Shown: positions 1 to 9,931, counted from the stretch's first letter. The stretch is DNA of 64,000 bases from an uncultured Phascolarctobacterium sp. (GCF_937920985.1 NZ_CALDXR010000034.1:21056-85055), one strand, 5' to 3'. Made by a program: numbers and translations. Notes: a model not told the origin generated them from the letters alone.

Positions 1-1
1 T

Positions 2-3000
2 GAAGAATATGGAGCAGGCATCAGAATTAATAAAGCTAATAGCTTGAGCATAAAAGCTGATACCTTGAAAATGAATTTAAAGGGTGAAGGAATTTACGCT
101 GATGGATTACAGGGTATCAGACTACATGACACCGGTGCAAGTTTGACTGTTGATGGTAATATAGATATTACTGCTGATGGTGACTTAAATACTGTAGGTA
201 TTTACAGCCAGGGTAATGTTGATGTTATTGGTGATGTAAAGCTGGACATCAAAGGCAATGGTGAAGGCTCTGCATACTATGGTGCATCTGGATTATATGC
301 TACTAGCCAGATGAAGAATAGTAAAGGTGGTACTATCAATATTAGTGGTAATGTGGATTTCAAAGGCAATGCCAATGGCTTGTTTGTAAATGCTGGTGGT
401 AGTAAAATCAATGTTGCTGGCGGACAAATTAACGTTCTTGACTACTACGAGAAGGGTTATGCTGCTATTAGAGCGGAGAACGGCATCGTCAATATGAACG
501 TTGTTCAAGATAAGGATGGCAATGTAACTGGTGCAGGCAGTAATGATGTAATTATTAATGGTAACCTTAGTGTTAGTACCGGCGCAGTAGCCTCAGTTGA
601 TGAGCATGGCACTAAGACAGAAATTAATCTTGGTTTGACCACGGAGAAATCAAAGCTTAACGGTGTGATACAGAATGCTTTCGATTCTGAAGGCAATGTA
701 GACAACGGTGTCAAATTTACCGGTGCAGCAAATCTGTGGCTGCAGAATGGTGCTACATGGAATAACGAAAACAAAGGTACTGTTGTTTTGAAACCTGAGC
801 ACAGCAACAAAACATATTCTGGCAGTGAGGTTACCAATTTTGTTGGTGGCAGTGACGATAAACACGCCGGCAACATCTTTCAAAAAGATAGCAATAACCT
901 GAATATTTATAACTATAGCGGTTACACTAATATTTTTTACTCACATGAAGGCAATGGTGAAGCAGCTGAAAACTATAAAGCTGGCGACACTATTATCAAG
1001 AGTGCGGTTAAGGGTTCTGTTGTAAATCTTATTACTGACAACTATAAAATTGATACTAATAATGATGCTAGCGTTGCTAACGTACTTAACGCACTGGCAG
1101 GCAAGCTGACCTACAGCAACTACGTAAACGGCGAAACCAACCTGATCGGTTATGTGAAGATTGCTGACGGCTTGACCGCAAGCAGCAAGGAAATGAATAG
1201 CGGTGACATTACCTTCAATAAAGATAATGGTAAAGGAACTTATGCTAAATCTGAAGTACCACCAACTCCTAAGCCTGAGCCTGTAGAGCCGCCTAAGACA
1301 GAGTTTACTACTGTGCTGACCGGTGACGCTGCAACAGATACCGAATATGCAGGCAATATCCAGGACGGCAAGTACGTTTTCGGTGCTAATACTACGATTA
1401 AAGCAGATGCTGAATCCGCAGTAGATGCAAAAGCACCGCTGACTATTGATGCAGGCAACAATAAGCTTGTTTTGACTGCTAAGAAAGGCAAATTTGTAGG
1501 CGCTACGGCTCTGTTCAAACAGAATGTTGAGGGCACCTCAACTATTAAGGCTGACAAGCTGGTAATCAAGAACGGTGAGGGGGACATCTGCGAACGCTCC
1601 GGTATGGAAGTAACCAAGGGTAATGTTGATATCACTGCTGATGTTGACATGAAGCTTTCATCCATGTCCAATGCTTATGGCATTTATGTAAAAGCTAATG
1701 GCAGCAGCGTCGCTATTCATGGTGATTTGAATTTAGCAGACAGTGAACAATTCGACAGTATCAACGGCTTACATGTAGAGAATACTGCTGATTGGGGTGC
1801 TAAAACCTCTGCTATCACTGTAGACGGCAAGGCTGATATCAACCTTCATAACGGCAATGCTATCAGCGCTATCAGAAACGGTTCTACGGTTACTGTCGGC
1901 GGCGGCAATATTAAAGTTGCAAAGAATGACAAAAAGGAAATCTACGCTCTGAAATCTGATGGTGGTGTTGTTAATGTCAACATGAATGATGACAAGAATG
2001 CAGCAGGCACTGCTACTACCGTAATTGAAGGCAATATCAGTGCTTTTGGCGAAAAGACTAAAGCTGCTAGTGATATGGATGTAACGAACAGCATTATTAA
2101 TATTGGTTTGTCTGATAAGGAGTCTTCTTGGACCGGTACAGCTTTTGCTAAGGATATGGGGACAGGCTATTATGCTTATAGAGGTATCGTTAACCTTTAT
2201 CTTGCTAACGGCGCAACCTGGAACAATGAGGCATGGGGCAAAACCAATGCAGCATTTGAAGGCAGCCATGTAGCTAAGCTGGCAGGTGGTGCAAGCGAAG
2301 CAGCTGCAGGCAACATCTTCCAGAAGGACAGCAATAACCTGACCATTGATAATTACAGCGGCAACACCAACATTTTCTATGCTCATACCAGCAATGGTGA
2401 AAACGCAAGCAACTATGTAGCAGGCGACGCCATTATCACTAGTGCAGCAGCAGGCTCCGTTGTAAACCTGATTACCGACAACACCGGCATCAGCATGAAT
2501 AACGATGCAAGTGTAGCCAACGTATTGAACGCACTGGCAGGCAAGCTGACCTATAGCAACTTCGTAAACGGTGAGAAGAACCTGACCGGTTATGTTAAGA
2601 TTGCTGACGGCCTGACTGCAAGCAGCCAGACTAAGAAGTCTGATACAATTAAATTTAATAAAGATACCGGTAAGGGTTATACTAAGGAAGAGGGTGTTGG
2701 ACCTGAACCTGGTGAGGGCGAAAAGACTACCTTTACCGATGCTATCACTGGTGAAAAGCAAGGCGTATTCAGCGCAGTACAGCAGGAGGATCTGTCCTAT
2801 GTATTTGCTGAGGATGCAAGCATTAATATCAACCAGATGACTCATAAGGAAAAGGATCCGGCTCATGAAGGCTCCTTCATCATCAGCGGTGCAGCTGTAC
2901 AGAACGCTGCAGGCGTTGAAAATCTGGTAATCAATGCTGCAGACAAGACTCTGAAGCTGAACGTAGCTCTGGACAGCAAGACTGTTCCGCCTGATAAGAA

Positions 3001-6000
3001 TGCAGGTATTCTGAACAACAGAATTCCGCTGCGCGGCATTGACAACAGCATTGCAGGCAGCACAACCAGCATTACTGCAGGCACTCTGGATATCAACATC
3101 GACAACACCTACAGCCGTAAGACAAGCAGCGGCAACCCGCTGATTGGCGAAGGCAGCGCAATCGGCATTTATGCTAAGAGCGCAGGCGAGAAGGCTGTTG
3201 TAGAGGTTACCGGCAATACCGCTATTAAGGCTCATGGCCATAACAATGTTTATGGTGTTAATGCTAACGGCAATTCCGAAATCAAGCTGAACGGCGACCT
3301 GACCATGGCGAAGAACGGCGACAAATGGGCTATTGAAAACGTTATCGACGGTAAAAATACGACTACCTTGTCCGAAGCATCCTGGAGAAATATTGCCGGC
3401 ATCAACGCTAACGGCGCAGGTGCAAGTGTAACCGTTGACGGCAAGACTACTATCGCAGCTCACGGCTCCGGTGTTGTAGCAGCAGATGGTGCAACCGTTA
3501 ACCTGGGCGCTGCCGATATCGAGGTTAAGAATAACAGCGACGAGGCAGGCTATGGCTTCCATGCAGTTGGCGCAGCTCTTGGTACCGTTAACGTAGGCGG
3601 CGAAGGTAAGACTGTAACCGTTAAGGGTAATGCAGGCCTCTTCGGCAAACAAGGCCAGGATAAAACTTTTGCTAGCGATAGCAAAGAATCCGTTGTTAAC
3701 CTCAAGCTGACTACTGAGGATTCTGCATGGACCGGCGTTGCATACAAACACTTCACCGATGCAGAAAAAGAAGCAGGACTGAGCGGTTCCTTGAACCTGA
3801 CTTTGGCAAACGGTGCTTCCTGGAATAACGAGAAGTATGGTTATGTATACGGCGATTCCGAATGGGAGAAATATAAATTCACCGGCAGCGAAATCGCTAA
3901 CTTCGTTGGCGGTGCAAGCGAAGCTAAAGCAGGCAACATCTTCCAAAAGGATGTGAACAGCCTGACTATCGACAGCTACAGCGGCAACACCAACATCTAC
4001 TATGCTCATGAAGGCAATGGCGAAGCAGCCGAGAACTATAAGGCTGGTGACACCATTATCAAGCATGCAGCAGAAGGCTCTGTAGTATCCCTGATCACCG
4101 ACAACACCAATGTTGCAATGGATAACAAGGACAGCGTAGCTAACGTACTGAACGCATTGGCAGGCAAGCTGACCTACAGCAACTTTGCAGCAAGCGGTGA
4201 GAAGAACCTGACAGGTTTTGTGAAGATTGCTGATGGCCTGACTGCAAGCAGTAAAGCAATGCAGACCGGCAACATTGCTTTCAGCACTGAAGACGGTAAA
4301 GGTAGCTTGAAGAAGGAAGACGTTAAACCGGAACCGCCGACCGTACCCAGCGAATTCAACCAAGGTATTACCGGTGATGCTGCTAAAGATACAGCTTATG
4401 CAGGCGTTATTAAAGACGGCAAATATGTCTTTGAGAAGGATACCGAAGTCAACGTTACTTCCGGCGCTGCCGTAAATGCTGCAGGTAAGGATGTTACAAT
4501 AGATAACAGCAACAGTAAGCTTGTACTGAAAGGTTATTCATACGGCATCAATGCTGAAGGTAACACTGTCAAGATTAACGGTGTAACTGAAATCAGCAGT
4601 TCTGGTTCTGCTAATCCTGCTATTAATGTTGCGATGGACGGCAAAGTGATTCTGGATAATGGCACAACCATTAATGGTAATATTGAAGGCCTGTTTGGTG
4701 GCAATATTTCCATCAACAAAAACGAGAAGCCGGCAGCAACTATCATTAATGGCAATATTGACCTGACGGCAAGCTCTGCTGATATTGCTTTGGTAGGCAG
4801 CGACTCTAAGATGACTGGCAGCTACAATCTTGACGATAGCACGCTGAAGATGACTGTTAAGGACAAAGCTACCTGGGACTTCAAGGGTGGTAAAGGCAAT
4901 GGCTTAACCCTTATTGGCGGTAAAACAGAAGATGCTACCGGCTTCATCATCATGAATGATGCTCCTGGTGGTGCAACAACCTATAGCTTGAGAGCTATTA
5001 ATCCTGATGCAAGCGGCATGACCATTGATAAATATTCCGGTTGGGAAACCTTCATCTATGCTCATAACAATGATGGCGATGAGGTTAGCGATTATACCAG
5101 CGGCGATGTAATTATTAAGAAAGCAGATGCAAGCTCCGGCGTAATCATGTCCACCGACAACAGTGGCATTAACATGAAGGACAAGGATGCTGTAGAAGCA
5201 ACCTTGAAGGCCTTGGCACAAAAGGTTACCTACAAAGACCATGAAGCAAATGGCAGCAACCTGACCGGTAAGGTACAGATTGCCGACGGTCTGACCTCTT
5301 CCAGTAAATCCCAATACATCGGTACTCTGCATTGGGATGAAACCGGCAAGGGCCAATATGATCTTGACAGTGTAAACTGGAATAAGATTCTTGAAGGCGA
5401 CTACGAAACCTTTGTCATGAAGGGCGTAAGAAGCGCAGCAACCACTTCTCTGCACACCTGGCGCGATAATATGCAGGACACCTACACCGGCGCAGACATG
5501 GCTGATGAAGACGGCATGTTCGCCAAAGCTCTGGGCGGCAAGACCACCTCTGATGTAAGCGGCCTGAAGGACAGCAACACCTACTATGGCGTACAGGTTG
5601 GCTACGACAAGGCAGCAGCAAACGGTTGGCACACTGGCGTAGCATTTGACTACCGCAACGGCGATTCCAACTATCTGCTAGGTGGCAAAGGCGATAACCA
5701 GATGTACAGCCTGGGCGTATACGGCGTGAAGAACTATGAAAACAATGCTTACTTCCGCGTAGCAGCGAAGGTTGGCCGTGTTCAAAACGAATACGACGTA
5801 TACAATGAAATCCGCAGCCTGAAGCTGCATGGTGATTACAAATCCAACGCTTATGGCCTGACTATGGAATATGGCAAGACCTTCGGTGATGAGGATACCT
5901 ATTTCACTCCGAAAGCACAGCTGACCTGGTCTCAGGTAGGCGCCAAGGATTACACTGCATCTACCGGCAACGCTGAAATGCAGATTTCTCAGGACAGCTA

Positions 6001-6301
6001 CAGCAGCTTCGTAGGCAGATTGGGCTTTGAAGCAGGCATGAAGAGCGAAAAAGGTCGTCTGTATGCAGGCCTGTTCGCAGCGCATGAGTTCAATGGCGAC
6101 ATCAGCGCAAGCTACTTTGCAAACGATGGCGACAGAAAACACACCAGCTTCAATGGTGAAGAAACCTGGATGGAAATGAAGCTTGGTGGCAGCTATGACT
6201 TCAGCAAGACTGCTCATCTGTATGCGGATATTGCTAAGGACTTTGGCGGCAACTTCGAACGCAAGTGGAAACTGAACGCAGGTCTCCGCTTCGAGTTCTA
6301 A
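2..6301 (+). CDS. Giant type V autotransporter, 5' end cut by window edge
   Basis: The frame is open from base 2 with no stop, so the N-terminus and signal peptide lie outside the window; the TTG at 44 is not a credible start. About 2,099 residues are visible. The passenger is rich in Gly, Asn, Asp, Thr and Ala with many short G-N/V-D/G beta-helix-like stretches, and contains four copies of a conserved module built around NYSGNTNIFYAH and IADGLTASSK, separated by PEP-rich linkers. The last ~290 residues (from about base 5390) form a typical autotransporter beta-barrel with alternating aromatic residues, ending NAGLRFEF with a terminal Phe, the outer-membrane insertion signal. Expected to display the passenger on the cell surface; the ligand is unknown. 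It ends at a strong terminator and shows no functional link to the tetrapyrrole genes downstream. Confidence 0.88.
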   Translation, partial: EEYGAGIRINKANSLSIKADTLKMNLKGEGIYADGLQGIRLHDTGASLTVDGNIDITADGDLNTVGIYSQGNVDVIGDVKLDIKGNGEGSAYYGASGLYATSQMKNSKGGTINISGNVDFKGNANGLFVNAGGSKINVAGGQINVLDYYEKGYAAIRAENGIVNMNVVQDKDGNVTGAGSNDVIINGNLSVSTGAVASVDEHGTKTEINLGLTTEKSKLNGVIQNAFDSEGNVDNGVKFTGAANLWLQNGATWNNENKGTVVLKPEHSNKTYSGSEVTNFVGGSDDKHAGNIFQKDSNNLNIYNYSGYTNIFYSHEGNGEAAENYKAGDTIIKSAVKGSVVNLITDNYKIDTNNDASVANVLNALAGKLTYSNYVNGETNLIGYVKIADGLTASSKEMNSGDITFNKDNGKGTYAKSEVPPTPKPEPVEPPKTEFTTVLTGDAATDTEYAGNIQDGKYVFGANTTIKADAESAVDAKAPLTIDAGNNKLVLTAKKGKFVGATALFKQNVEGTSTIKADKLVIKNGEGDICERSGMEVTKGNVDITADVDMKLSSMSNAYGIYVKANGSSVAIHGDLNLADSEQFDSINGLHVENTADWGAKTSAITVDGKADINLHNGNAISAIRNGSTVTVGGGNIKVAKNDKKEIYALKSDGGVVNVNMNDDKNAAGTATTVIEGNISAFGEKTKAASDMDVTNSIINIGLSDKESSWTGTAFAKDMGTGYYAYRGIVNLYLANGATWNNEAWGKTNAAFEGSHVAKLAGGASEAAAGNIFQKDSNNLTIDNYSGNTNIFYAHTSNGENASNYVAGDAIITSAAAGSVVNLITDNTGISMNNDASVANVLNALAGKLTYSNFVNGEKNLTGYVKIADGLTASSQTKKSDTIKFNKDTGKGYTKEEGVGPEPGEGEKTTFTDAITGEKQGVFSAVQQEDLSYVFAEDASININQMTHKEKDPAHEGSFIISGAAVQNAAGVENLVINAADKTLKLNVALDSKTVPPDKNAGILNNRIPLRGIDNSIAGSTTSITAGTLDINIDNTYSRKTSSGNPLIGEGSAIGIYAKSAGEKAVVEVTGNTAIKAHGHNNVYGVNANGNSEIKLNGDLTMAKNGDKWAIENVIDGKNTTTLSEASWRNIAGINANGAGASVTVDGKTTIAAHGSGVVAADGATVNLGAADIEVKNNSDEAGYGFHAVGAALGTVNVGGEGKTVTVKGNAGLFGKQGQDKTFASDSKESVVNLKLTTEDSAWTGVAYKHFTDAEKEAGLSGSLNLTLANGASWNNEKYGYVYGDSEWEKYKFTGSEIANFVGGASEAKAGNIFQKDVNSLTIDSYSGNTNIYYAHEGNGEAAENYKAGDTIIKHAAEGSVVSLITDNTNVAMDNKDSVANVLNALAGKLTYSNFAASGEKNLTGFVKIADGLTASSKAMQTGNIAFSTEDGKGSLKKEDVKPEPPTVPSEFNQGITGDAAKDTAYAGVIKDGKYVFEKDTEVNVTSGAAVNAAGKDVTIDNSNSKLVLKGYSYGINAEGNTVKINGVTEISSSGSANPAINVAMDGKVILDNGTTINGNIEGLFGGNISINKNEKPAATIINGNIDLTASSADIALVGSDSKMTGSYNLDDSTLKMTVKDKATWDFKGGKGNGLTLIGGKTEDATGFIIMNDAPGGATTYSLRAINPDASGMTIDKYSGWETFIYAHNNDGDEVSDYTSGDVIIKKADASSGVIMSTDNSGINMKDKDAVEATLKALAQKVTYKDHEANGSNLTGKVQIADGLTSSSKSQYIGTLHWDETGKGQYDLDSVNWNKILEGDYETFVMKGVRSAATTSLHTWRDNMQDTYTGADMADEDGMFAKALGGKTTSDVSGLKDSNTYYGVQVGYDKAAANGWHTGVAFDYRNGDSNYLLGGKGDNQMYSLGVYGVKNYENNAYFRVAAKVGRVQNEYDVYNEIRSLKLHGDYKSNAYGLTMEYGKTFGDEDTYFTPKAQLTWSQVGAKDYTASTGNAEMQISQDSYSSFVGRLGFEAGMKSEKGRLYAGLFAAHEFNGDISASYFANDGDRKHTSFNGEETWMEMKLGGSYDFSKTAHLYADIAKDFGGNFERKWKLNAGLRFEF
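866..5309 (+). repeat. Four divergent coding repeats in autotransporter passenger
   Basis: A module of about 110 codons recurs at roughly 866-1190, 2306-2628, 3929-4256 and (most diverged, starting later in the module) 5011-5309. Shared landmarks are AGNIFQKD, NYSG-TNI-YAH, a GD-II motif, SVANVLNALAGKLTYSN and VKIADGLTASSK. The first three are also similar at DNA level; the fourth has lost the FQKD part. The spacing between copies differs, so the unit was probably duplicated and the intervening sequence then diverged. Confidence 0.85.
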
Positions 6302-6400
6302 TCTTAATTTCAGCTCTCTCATTTTTTCATACTTAGCTGCGGCGCTGCTATGGCAACGCTGCAGCATCACTCCAAATAAACTCATAAACTCTCATAAAGC

Positions 6401-6441
6401 AAAACAGCTCCGGAATGCGTGGTGCATTTCGGAGCTGTTTT
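6401..6441. terminator. Bidirectional rho-independent terminator
   Basis: Arms AACAGCTCCG and CGGAGCTGTT, extended by GAATGC/GTGCATT, make a long hairpin flanked by A-rich sequence on the left and T-rich sequence on the right. It lies between the autotransporter and the convergent ATPase gene and can serve both strands. Confidence 0.85.
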
Positions 6442-6455
6442 GTTGTTGTTAAAGC

Positions 6456-8129
6456 TTAATTTGTTGCGATTTCTACTTTCTTGCCACTGAAGGCAATGCC
6501 GTATTTGTAAATAGTTTTGATGCTTTGCTTGCGTAGCTCTGTATCATATTTTTTGCTTTCAATCTGCGCTAAGGCGTTAGCTGCCAAAGCTTTCAGCTTT
6601 TCTTCCGTCGCATCCTTAGCAGCCTTGATTTCAATAATGATGCCTGGCATAGCAGCAGTTTTAGGCTGTAACTGGATATCATAGCGTCCTTCACCGCTTT
6701 CACGATTGGAGAGAAGGTAATAATCAGAAGAAAAAATAATACTCATGCCTAGAAGCAAACCGTGATAATAGTTTTCCTTCAAACCGTCGTAATAGCTTAT
6801 GGATTCCATGAGAAATGTTTTTAAAGCTATTTTGAGGGAAGCAGTATTTTTAGTGACTAATGCTTGGTTAAGCGTGTGGACGATATTTTCTCCGATATGG
6901 TTACTTAATAGGGAGAGTATTTCATTGCAATAAACGCTTTGAACCTCTTTATTGGGAATAGCAAGCTGGCAGATATACGTACCTTGGTCATCTATAGTAG
7001 TGTTAACGGATTTTAGATAGCCTGTCATGAGCAGGAAGCTAAAAATGTTACTTTCCATGTCCTTTAGATTAGGATAAATGATATTTGTGTTGATTATGGA
7101 GTCTAAAGTAATACCATTTAATAATTCTCTTAAACTTTCACAGATATCGGTGTTGAGGTTTTGCAATATCTCATGAATAACTGCATTACCAGAGGTCTGC
7201 ACCCAATAGGGTAGAGCTGTACAGTTGTTGCCGAAATAGTACAATACAGACCAAGGATTATAAATTTCCGTATTGCCAAACTTATAACCATCGTACCATT
7301 GTTGAATTTCTGAGAGCTTATCAACAGCGTGATAATAATCTGCCATAGTCTGTACTTCCTCGGCAGTAAAGCCAAAGTAATTACTGAACTGAGTATCAAG
7401 AACTGAATATATACGAATATTATTCAGTCCGCTGAAAATACTTTCTTTGGCGATGCGCAAAATGCCTGTGAGAACTGCCAACGTAACATGGGGATTGTCT
7501 TTGAGTGCAGAGGAAAAAAGAATTCTGATAAACTCAACCACCTGCTGATAATAGCTATTGATATAGCCTTCCTGAATAGGTGTATCATATTCATCAATAA
7601 TAATAATAGGCGCAAGCTTGTGATGTGCATGGAGCATTCTGCTGAGAGCGCCGAGACTGAAAAGATAATTGGCATCAGAGGCAGTGTCATTGACGATTTT
7701 TTGATAAAGGTTTGTGTCAGCCTTAGTGAGTTCAGTGCTTTTTTCTAGCTCTGGATGTCTGGCATATTCATTTCTGATGACTTCCTTTAACAGCTCTAAA
7801 GCAATTTCCCAATTAGAAAATTTAACGTCCTTTAGAGAAAGAAAAATAATAGGATATTTTCCCTGCTGACTTGTGTATTTTTCGCCTGCCTGCCAAATTT
7901 TTTTATCTTTGAAATATTTGCTGGTATCTTCAGGTGTCTTTTCAAAGAATGTGCGCAGCATGTCCATATTCAGCGTTTTGCCGAAACGTCTGGGGCGCGT
8001 GAAGAGGGTAATGACAGCGCGTTCGTCGAGAAGCTCTTTAATCAGAAGCGTTTTATCGACATAATAGTATTCCGTGCTTACGAGCTTGTAATTCGATGCG
8101 CCGATAGGCAAAGGTAATTTATTTTGCAT
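6456..8129 (-). CDS. AAA-ATPase-like protein with C-terminal PD-(D/E)XK nuclease domain
   Basis: 557 residues from the ATG at 8129, chosen because GAGGAGG lies just upstream; the longer in-frame extension has no ribosome binding site. The N-terminus (LPIGASNYKLVSTEYYYVDKT) and the Walker-A-like TRPRRFGKT followed by NMDML are hallmarks of the AAA-ATPase-like family (PF09820). A Walker-B-like IIIIDEYDTPI lies near residue 190. The C-terminus has a PD-(D/E)XK signature, GRYDIQL then IIIEIKAAKDA. These proteins are abundant and often multicopy in gut anaerobes; their biological role is not established. A 40-bp fragment of this gene recurs at 9892-9931, showing that a second copy once existed nearby. 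A phased direct-repeat array lies 118-200 bp upstream of the start. Confidence 0.88.
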   Translation of the reverse strand: MQNKLPLPIGASNYKLVSTEYYYVDKTLLIKELLDERAVITLFTRPRRFGKTLNMDMLRTFFEKTPEDTSKYFKDKKIWQAGEKYTSQQGKYPIIFLSLKDVKFSNWEIALELLKEVIRNEYARHPELEKSTELTKADTNLYQKIVNDTASDANYLFSLGALSRMLHAHHKLAPIIIIDEYDTPIQEGYINSYYQQVVEFIRILFSSALKDNPHVTLAVLTGILRIAKESIFSGLNNIRIYSVLDTQFSNYFGFTAEEVQTMADYYHAVDKLSEIQQWYDGYKFGNTEIYNPWSVLYYFGNNCTALPYWVQTSGNAVIHEILQNLNTDICESLRELLNGITLDSIINTNIIYPNLKDMESNIFSFLLMTGYLKSVNTTIDDQGTYICQLAIPNKEVQSVYCNEILSLLSNHIGENIVHTLNQALVTKNTASLKIALKTFLMESISYYDGLKENYYHGLLLGMSIIFSSDYYLLSNRESGEGRYDIQLQPKTAAMPGIIIEIKAAKDATEEKLKALAANALAQIESKKYDTELRKQSIKTIYKYGIAFSGKKVEIATN

Positions 8130-8246
8130 GGAGTATAGCCTCCTCTCGTTCGTTATGCATATACATCGTAATTCGTATTTTCTTATATTATAGCATTTTT
8201 TCAAGGCTGTTAGTAGTAGATAGAAAATTTTCCTGAGCACGCATTA

Positions 8247-8329
8247 ACACAAAACGAGATTTTTTAACAGCGAAAATCTACACAAAACGAGATTTTCAAA
8301 ATGGCATTTTCTACACAAAACGAGATTTT
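8247..8329. repeat. Left array: three 17-bp direct repeats at 33-bp period
   Basis: ACACAAAACGAGATTTT occurs at 8247-8263, 8280-8296 and 8313-8329, each start exactly 33 bp after the last (about three helical turns). The array lies just downstream of the stop codon of the DUF4143 gene and upstream of the minus-strand gene at 8129. It may be a multi-site operator. Confidence 0.8.
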
Positions 8330-8337
8330 TTAGCGTG

Positions 8338-9687
8338 CTAAAGTAAAGGCGTCATATAAAGAGGCAAATATACAATGCCGTCTTCTTCCTTTAGGTCGCT
8401 GGTATGCAGGACGTAAGGCGTGTGTAGCTGTTCAGTATATTTATTGATGAATTTGCGGATAGAGGATAAGGTATAATTTTTGCTGGACTTTACTTCGATA
8501 GGGGAGATGTTATGCCTATTGCTGATTTTACTTTTGGCAATGAGAAAATCAATTTCCATACGTGAAGCTACATCATCACGGGAAGCATTGGCGTAAAAGT
8601 AGAGCTTGTGACCACTGGCAACAAGCATTTGTGCTACAGTGTTTTCCACAATCATGCCTCTGTTTACCTCCAATTTGTCGAACAAGAGCTTTTTATAAAT
8701 TTCTTCACTGACCAGATTGTTTTCATCAAAGGCATGGCTGATGAGCAGACCGGTATCGGCCATATAGCATTTCAGCAGTCGTTTATCAAGATTTAAACGC
8801 AAACCTATATTAGGTTCGGTAGAATTATAGCAGTTATTAGCTATCATGGCATCAGAGAGCCAGAAGATGGCGTCTTTGTATTCTTTGAAACGGGCGCCTT
8901 GCTTAATAGATGAAAGCTTGAAATGCTGGTGCTGATTTTTGAGCTGTGAAGGAATTTCCTCGAAAATAGCTTCTACGTCTAACGCATAATTGTCAGCGTG
9001 CTTGCGGATATCGTCACGATATAAATTCAGAATCCTGCGCTTAGCCTTATCGACTTTGTCGAAATTATTGGTCTTGATGAAGGTGTCAACAGCTTGTGGC
9101 ATGCCGCCGACGATGATGTATTGGCGCAGATAGTTCATAGCTTTGCGATGCAGAGCCTGACCGAGAGGACGCTTTTTTTCAAAGCAGTCGCGAATTACAT
9201 TCATTAACGTTTCGTTGCCTAGGGCCCAGAGAAATTCTTCAAAGTCAAGAGGGTACATTTCCAGATGATCTTCTTCTGAGGGAATGAGAATATCTTTGAC
9301 ATTTTTCTTTATGGATATTAATGAGCCTGTTTCAATATAATCATAACGTCCGTCGGCAACAAGGTATTTGATAGCAGAACGTGCGCGGGGGAAGAGCTGT
9401 ACTTCGTCTAAAATAATTAATGTTTGGCGAGGGTATAGCTTGACATTATAAATGCTTGATAAATAGAGGAAGAAGGTATCTAGGTCGGTAAGGAAATGCT
9501 CGAATAAGCCCTTTACTTCGTTAGATGCTTGGTTGAAGTCGATTAAGATATAAGATTTATATTCAGCCTTAGCAAATTGCTCCACAATATAGCTTTTTCC
9601 GACACGGCGGGCGCCTTTGATGAGTAGTGCGGACTCGCCGTTATTTTTTTTCCATTCCGTTAATTTATCATAAATTTTTCTGCGCAT
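8338..9687 (-). CDS. AAA_14/DUF4143 family ATPase
   Basis: 449 residues starting at the ATG at 9687, with AAGGAGC as ribosome binding site. Walker A is GARRVGKSY near residue 26, Walker B LIILDEVQLF near residue 90, followed by a sensor-like IETGSLIS. The C-terminal half matches DUF4143, with a degenerate PD-(D/E)XK-like pattern MEIDFLIAKS then ISPIEVKSSKNY. The family is widespread in anaerobic bacteria and archaea without an agreed function; a nucleic-acid-linked or toxin-like role has been suggested. The gene is bracketed by two near-identical repeat arrays in the same orientation (8247-8329 and 9707-9821), and its last codons are part of the left duplicated segment. This suggests it sits in a formerly tandem array of such genes. 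Confidence 0.88.
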   Translation of the reverse strand: MRRKIYDKLTEWKKNNGESALLIKGARRVGKSYIVEQFAKAEYKSYILIDFNQASNEVKGLFEHFLTDLDTFFLYLSSIYNVKLYPRQTLIILDEVQLFPRARSAIKYLVADGRYDYIETGSLISIKKNVKDILIPSEEDHLEMYPLDFEEFLWALGNETLMNVIRDCFEKKRPLGQALHRKAMNYLRQYIIVGGMPQAVDTFIKTNNFDKVDKAKRRILNLYRDDIRKHADNYALDVEAIFEEIPSQLKNQHQHFKLSSIKQGARFKEYKDAIFWLSDAMIANNCYNSTEPNIGLRLNLDKRLLKCYMADTGLLISHAFDENNLVSEEIYKKLLFDKLEVNRGMIVENTVAQMLVASGHKLYFYANASRDDVASRMEIDFLIAKSKISNRHNISPIEVKSSKNYTLSSIRKFINKYTEQLHTPYVLHTSDLKEEDGIVYLPLYMTPLL

Positions 9688-9706
9688 GGCTTCAGCTCCT
9701 TATATA

Positions 9707-9821
9707 ACATAAAACGCGATTTTTTAAACAACATTTTCTACACAAAACGCGATTTTTCTACGTCTATTTTAACACAAAACGAGATTTTTAAAATGGTATT
9801 TTCTACACAAAACGAGATTTT
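9707..9821. repeat. Right array: four 17-bp direct repeats at 32-33-bp period
   Basis: Copies are at 9707-9723, 9740-9756, 9772-9788 and 9805-9821. The two nearest the DUF4143 start codon read AAAACGCGATTTT, the two distal ones AAAACGAGATTTT. The array overlaps the region where the minus-strand promoter of the DUF4143 gene must lie. Bases 9772-9837 match 8280-8345 almost perfectly, including TTTAGCGTGCTAAAGTAA, which in the left copy contains the 3' end of the DUF4143 gene. Confidence 0.8.
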
Positions 9822-9931
9822 TTAGCGTGCTAAAGTAATTTGCTACAAAAATCTTGATAGTAGAAGCACTATATGCAGCACTTTCCGAACTTTTAACAGC
9901 TCTAAAGCAATTTCCCAATTAGAAAATTTAA
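9822..9931 (-). pseudogene. Relics of a deleted DUF4143 gene tail and an AAA-ATPase gene
   Basis: Bases 9822-9837 repeat the 3' end of the DUF4143 gene, including its stop region. Bases 9892-9931 are identical over 40 bp to 7786-7825 inside the AAA-ATPase-like gene. Both fragments are in minus orientation and no reading frame survives. I infer that a second ATPase pair was lost by deletion, leaving its edges directly upstream of the cbiZ promoter. Confidence 0.65.

Noticed and set aside
1769..4363. Long 864-codon open frame on the minus strand inside the autotransporter gene
   Set aside because: It is a shadow of the repetitive, codon-biased coding strand, with no ribosome binding site, no recognisable domain and a Cys/Val-rich composition typical of such artefacts.
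8247..9821. CRISPR array
   Set aside because: Repeats are only 17 bp with 15-16-bp intervals that are themselves partly repeated between the two arrays; no cas genes.
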